64,000 bases of DNA from Flavobacterium sp. (GTDB lineage: Bacteria > Bacteroidota > Bacteroidia > Flavobacteriales > Flavobacteriaceae): positions 43,339 to 107,338 of the forward strand of contig NZ_SEBR01000022.1 in the NCBI RefSeq assembly GCF_004295795.1. Reading direction: 5' to 3'. Of this stretch, positions 60,507 to 64,000 are shown one piece after another. A model generated the notes under the pieces. The model made no database searches, was not told the DNA's origin, and saw nothing but the letters and a program-made list of their open reading frames with translations. Position 1 is the stretch's first letter. Every line of letters starts with the position of its first letter. The position numbers and the translations under genes were made by a program.

Positions 60507-61818
60507 AAAGTTTTCTTATTTTTTCAAAAGCTTGGATGCCAGGCTGCCAAGTGGCGCGAATCTCGTCTTCGGTCATTCCGGACTCGATCTGCTGTTGTAA
60601 AACCTTGCTTCCGGCGAGATTCGTGAAGTACGGAATAAAGAATTTGGACTTGTCCTCGAAATTTTTGTAAGCGTTGATCAACCATTTGAGTTCGATGTGA
60701 TCGAGTCTCGGTTCTTTGGTCAGATCTTCACCACAACAGACTTTCCCGTTCAAAGGCGGCGTTTTAGAGCCTTCATTCGGACGTGGCGTGAATTCGAAGT
60801 GATAAGTCGGAAGAAAAGGCGACCCGTAAATCTGGAACTGTTTGTCAGTGCCGCGTCCGATACTCACATTCGTACCTTCGAAAAAACACAAGCTCGGATA
60901 AAGATTGATGGCTTGGTCATTCGGCAGATTCGGAGAAGGTTTTACCGGCAAATGATAAGGCATGCCACGACGGTAATTCTCGCAAGGCACAATCTTGACA
61001 TCGCACTGGATCGAATCCTTGAGCCATTTCTGACCGTTTATCATCAGTGCATATTCGCCGATTGTCATGCCGTGCAAAACGGGAATCGGGTGCATCCCGA
61101 CAAAACTCTTGTGCGCCGGATCGAGCGTTGGCCCGTCGATCTTGTAGCTGTTCGGATTCGGTCGGTCGAGAATGATAAGCGGAATCTTGTTTTCGGCGCA
61201 AGCTTCCATCACATAATGAAGTGTCGATATGTAGGTGTAAAATCGCGTCCCGACATCTTGCAGATCGAACAACATCACTTCGATTCCGGCCAATTGCTCG
61301 GGTGACGGCTTTTTGTTGTTTCCGTAAATCGACAGGATTGGGATTCCTGTTTTTCGGTCTTTTCCGTCCACGATGTCTTCACCGTCGGGCGTTTCACCGC
61401 GAAAACCGTGTTCCGGAGCGTAAATTTTTTGCAGGTCGAATTTCGCTTTGAGCTTCAGGTAATCGACAACATGCATTGTCTTGGTCGCCGTTGCTTCGCG
61501 GTGTGTCAATTCCAAAGTATCGGGAAGCGAATAAACCGAATCGTATTCGATCAAACCCGTTTGGTTGGTGACAATCCCGATTTTCTTGCCTTCGATCAGG
61601 TCGAAATAACTCGTCGTGTTGTCTGCGCCCGTCATGAAACGCGTCGGACGGATCTTGCTTTTGATCGCGGCTTTCGCCGGTTTCGAGAATTCGGCGATCC
61701 GGCTTTGCGACGTTTTACAAGAAACGATCGAAAGTGCCAGGGCAAGTGCGGCAAAATAGCCAGGTCTGAAAACAGCGGATAAAAATCGAAGTGGCTTTTG
61801 AGTGGCAGGCCGCGTCAT
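60493..61818 (-). CDS. namZ: Exo-beta-N-acetylmuramidase (NamZ, DUF1343)
   Basis: 441 aa lipoprotein-type start (ALALALSIVSCKTSQ, Cys at about 34). The DUF1343 core shows GKKIGIVTNQTGLI, IYAPEHGFRGETPDGE, MLFDLQDVGTRFYTYISTLH, ILDRPNPNSYKIDGP and INLYPSLCFFEGTNVSIGRG. Members of this family cleave terminal MurNAc from peptidoglycan fragments during recycling or foraging. Divergent from the permease gene. Confidence 0.9.
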   Translation of the reverse strand: MTRPATQKPLRFLSAVFRPGYFAALALALSIVSCKTSQSRIAEFSKPAKAAIKSKIRPTRFMTGADNTTSYFDLIEGKKIGIVTNQTGLIEYDSVYSLPDTLELTHREATATKTMHVVDYLKLKAKFDLQKIYAPEHGFRGETPDGEDIVDGKDRKTGIPILSIYGNNKKPSPEQLAGIEVMLFDLQDVGTRFYTYISTLHYVMEACAENKIPLIILDRPNPNSYKIDGPTLDPAHKSFVGMHPIPVLHGMTIGEYALMINGQKWLKDSIQCDVKIVPCENYRRGMPYHLPVKPSPNLPNDQAINLYPSLCFFEGTNVSIGRGTDKQFQIYGSPFLPTYHFEFTPRPNEGSKTPPLNGKVCCGEDLTKEPRLDHIELKWLINAYKNFEDKSKFFIPYFTNLAGSKVLQQQIESGMTEDEIRATWQPGIQAFEKIRKLYEIY

Positions 61819-61868
61819 AAATTCTTGTGATATTTTGTTCCGACGCGGGATAAATCCTGTCGAAAGTG

Positions 61869-61876
61869 TACATTTG
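61869..61876 (+). promoter_or_regulatory. -7 element of the FtsX-type permease gene
   Basis: TACATTTG, exact TAnnTTTG, 20 nt before the TTG start. Confidence 0.6.
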
Positions 61877-61896
61877 GGGACTTTACTCGAACGACT

Positions 61897-63153
61897 TTGA
61901 ATCTCGAATATTTCATCGCCAAAAGGCTAATTGCGTCCAAAGGGCGTAAAAGTACTATTTCGGCACCAATAATAAAAATCGCCATCACGGCCATCGCCAT
62001 CGGAATGGTCATGATGATCTTGTCGGTTGCTACCGGAATCGGCCTTCAGCAAAAAATCCGCGAAAAAGTATCGGCCTTCAACGGACACATCATCATCTCG
62101 AATTACGATGACAACCAGTCGGAAGTTTCGGTCAAGCCGATTTCGACGCGACAGGATTTTTATCCGAAGTTCAAATCGATATCCGGAATCAAGCACATTC
62201 AGGCCGTGGCGAGCAAAGCCGGAATCATCCGCACGCCCGATGCATTCGAGGGAATCATTTTTAAAGGCGTCGGAAAAGACTACGCCTGGAGCAATCTCAA
62301 CGAGTTTCTCGTGGCCGGACGACTTCCGAACGTTTCCGGAAATCTCAACGACGAAGTGATCGTGTCCCAATTTCTGGCCGATCGGCTCAAACTCAAACTC
62401 GGGAACAAGTTCAATACCTTTTTCATGAAAGAAGGGCAAGGCAACCAAAAACCGAATTTGCGTGTTTTCAAGATTGTCGGCATTTACACGTCCGGACTTC
62501 AGGAATTCGACGCGACTTATGTTTTGGGCGACATCCGACATCTGCAAAGAATCAACAAATGGAAACCTACCCAAGTGGGATCGTTTGAGGTATTCGTCAA
62601 CAACTTTGACCAGATCGAACCGATTGGGCAAGAGGTTTACGAAAATACGTTCAATGCCGAAAATCCTGCGATCGCACTCGACACCAAGACCATCATCGAA
62701 AAATACTACTATATATTCGACTGGCTCAAGCTTTTCGACTTCAATATAATAGTGATACTTGTCGTGATGATAATCGTCGCAACGATCAATATGGTCGTGG
62801 CTTTGCTCGTGATCATTCTCGAACGGACGCAAATGGTCGGAATCCTGAAATCTTTGGGCACGACGAATTGGAGTGTAAGAAAGGTTTTCCTGTACAACGC
62901 CGGTTACATTATACTGAGAGGTTTGTTTTGGGGAAATGCCATCGGAATCGCACTTATCCTTTTGCAACAGCAATTCGGCATTATTCGCCTCAACCCTGAA
63001 AACTATTATGTGACTGTTGCTCCGGTTTACTTCAATATCGGATACATCTTATTGTTGAACATCGGAACACTGATCATCAGTTTGCTTGTTTTACTCGTTC
63101 CTTCTTATATAGTAACCCGCATTTCTCCGGTGCGCGCCATTCGTTTCGAATAA
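61897..63153 (+). CDS. FtsX/LolCE-type ABC transporter permease
   Basis: 418 aa starting with TTG (MNLEYFIAKRLIASKGRKST once initiated), which fits the family N-terminus with no ATG alternative nearby. First transmembrane helix IIKIAITAIAIGMVMMILSV (about 25-45), a large periplasmic domain (about 50-270), then three helices (about 275-305, 330-350, 380-405) in the MacB/FtsX order. Likely exports lipoproteins or lipids with a separate ATPase not seen here. Confidence 0.88.
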   Translation: MNLEYFIAKRLIASKGRKSTISAPIIKIAITAIAIGMVMMILSVATGIGLQQKIREKVSAFNGHIIISNYDDNQSEVSVKPISTRQDFYPKFKSISGIKHIQAVASKAGIIRTPDAFEGIIFKGVGKDYAWSNLNEFLVAGRLPNVSGNLNDEVIVSQFLADRLKLKLGNKFNTFFMKEGQGNQKPNLRVFKIVGIYTSGLQEFDATYVLGDIRHLQRINKWKPTQVGSFEVFVNNFDQIEPIGQEVYENTFNAENPAIALDTKTIIEKYYYIFDWLKLFDFNIIVILVVMIIVATINMVVALLVIILERTQMVGILKSLGTTNWSVRKVFLYNAGYIILRGLFWGNAIGIALILLQQQFGIIRLNPENYYVTVAPVYFNIGYILLLNIGTLIISLLVLLVPSYIVTRISPVRAIRFE

Positions 63154-63359
63154 TGATAGAGCTTCACAAAAAATCGGGCGACTACATATTATATAAAGAC
63201 GAAGACCAGCGGCTCATTTTGATGGTGCTCGACACTTTAGGCGTTTTCGAGATCGAGTATGTGCTCAATTCTGGCGAATGCTATTCGTACGAAAGTCATG
63301 GCGAACAGATTTTGCCGCTTATATCGAGGCGGGTTCGGGATGAGAAGTATATAGAGTAG
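63153..63359 (+). CDS. Small hypothetical protein
   Basis: 68 aa, MIELHKKSGDYILYKDEDQR then LILMVLDTLGVFEIEYVLNS; ATG shares a base with the permease stop (TAATG). Acidic, no signal peptide, no family recognised. Confidence 0.6.
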   Translation: MIELHKKSGDYILYKDEDQRLILMVLDTLGVFEIEYVLNSGECYSYESHGEQILPLISRRVRDEKYIE

Positions 63360-63453
63360 CAGAAGCAGTTGCAGTTGCAGTAGCAGTTGCAGAAGCAGAA
63401 GCAGTTGCAGAAGGCAGTTGCAGAAGCGGTGGTTGCAGAAGCAGAAGCGACAC
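63358..63453 (+). repeat. Hexanucleotide array GCAGTT/GCAGAA
   Basis: About sixteen 6-bp units immediately after the last small gene; translation in frame would give AEAV-type repeats. Confidence 0.85.
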
Positions 63454-63533
63454 CCAAAGACCATACTTCCGACAGGATTTCACAGAAACACATTCCCACA
63501 ACCTTTCCCCACGACAATTTCCGGCGCGGTTTG

Positions 63534-63608
63534 CCTGCCACTGCCACTGCCACTACAACTGCCACTGCCACTGCCACTACAACTGCAACTGCAACTGCCA
63601 CTGCCACT
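63534..63608 (+). repeat. Hexanucleotide array CACTGC/AACTGC
   Basis: About twelve units in the reverse sense of the array at 63358-63453 (GCAGTT against AACTGC), with about 80 bp between. Confidence 0.85.
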
Positions 63609-63688
63609 TTTATGAGGGCGTGCCGGCGGCCGTTTCCCAAGAGCCGATCCCCGAAAAAATTTCCTATCATCCTCCAAGAAGCGCGATC

Positions 63689-63799
63689 GGAGGCCGCCGT
63701 CGGGCTGGAGGCGCTCGCTTTTTGCCTGGGAAAACCCGTTTGGCCGCCAGAATCCGTTTCAGGCAAAAGAGCTCAGACAACGCCGCCATCCCTCACGCG
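63689..63799 (+). repeat. Dispersed palindromic element, family 1, copy E
   Basis: GCCGCCGTCGGGCTG, GCTCGCTTTTTGCC, GGCAAAAGAGCTCAGACAAC and GCCGCCATCCCTCACGC in the same orientation as copy C. Confidence 0.85.
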
Positions 63800-63917
63800 G
63801 AGGTCGCACGTGGCGCAATCCTTAGAAACCGGAAAAAAACTTTCGCGCGCAAGAATCGGCTTTCCAGCGACTTACGTGAGAGCGTGAAAAAACTTCGAAA
63901 AAAACCTTGCCGAAAAC

Positions 63918-63947
63918 TTGCAGAAACGAAAAAGCGTGCTACTTTTG
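63918..63947 (+). promoter_or_regulatory. Strong promoter at right edge
   Basis: TTG at 63918-63920, exactly 19 nt, TACTTTTG at 63940-63947, then CACCCGC. This full consensus with a C-rich discriminator is what highly expressed (often rRNA or tRNA) flavobacterial operons carry; the transcribed gene is outside the window. The preceding 63800-63915 has no recognised gene. Confidence 0.55.
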
Positions 63948-64000
63948 CACCCGCATTCAGCAACAAGTTCATCGGCATACTGGCAACAAGAAAGGAGGTT

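Noticed and set aside
36341..63799. attC-like integron sites for family 1 elements
   Set aside because: The ends do not contain paired RYYYAAC and GTTRRRY core sites and no integrase is present.
63387..63887. 166-codon frame over the last repeats
   Set aside because: Built from hexanucleotide repeats and the palindromic element; no protein features.
1..64000. tRNA or rRNA genes, prophage or IS elements
   Set aside because: I saw no tRNA cloverleaf signatures, rRNA words, integrase, transposase or phage structural proteins in the window.

Overview
The window comes from a member of the Bacteroidota, family Flavobacteriaceae, most like Flavobacterium in gene content and order. The evidence is TAnnTTTG promoter elements, few Shine-Dalgarno sites, gliding protein GldA, a type IX secretion (Por) sorting tail, MetH split into two genes, and a TonB/ExbB/ExbD/ExbD cluster. 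G+C looks high for that genus (judged by eye, not computed). No tRNA, rRNA, phage, transposase or CRISPR was seen. A strong promoter at the right edge points to a gene just outside.

Left part (1-10.1 kb): a methionine block. metK (partial, minus strand) is followed by metY, metX, the two halves of metH, and metF. Three RNA-level controls lie here: two tandem cysteine-codon leader peptides, each with an intrinsic terminator, upstream of metY, and a SAM-I riboswitch upstream of metH. From 10.1 to 18 kb there are envelope genes (RDD membrane protein, lipid A deacylase-like protein, GIN-type lipoprotein), a Fur-family regulator divergent from a thioredoxin-reductase-like enzyme, gldA and an M28 peptidase.

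18-36 kb: an aromatic amino acid block. A Phe/Tyr/Trp-rich leader peptide and attenuator precede pheA, an aminotransferase and a DAHP synthase-chorismate mutase fusion. tyrA is absent from the block. Next come rsgA, dtd, four tandem DUF3857 transglutaminase-like genes (three without the catalytic Cys), a MazG-like hydrolase, aroA and queA. 37-49.5 kb holds a secreted purple-acid-phosphatase-like protein, kynU and kmo (kynurenine pathway), an MscS channel, a photolyase coupled to a tiny DUF2256 gene, ndh, DUF486 and a HerA-like ATPase.

49.7-64 kb: the exbB-exbD-exbD-tonB-PstS-like-TPR operon, queE, a class V aminotransferase, a methyltransferase, a YkgJ-type Cys-cluster protein, namZ and an FtsX-type permease.

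Intergenic DNA is unusually rich in repeats. These include five copies of an imperfect palindromic element of about 110-145 bp (two related families), a 290-bp direct duplication containing a MITE-like 139-bp core, heptanucleotide arrays at several loci, hexanucleotide arrays, a 110-bp minisatellite, and small hairpins around metH and metF. The most interesting signals are the two Cys-codon attenuators before metY, the aromatic attenuator before pheA, and the palindromic element sitting inside the riboswitch leader of metH.
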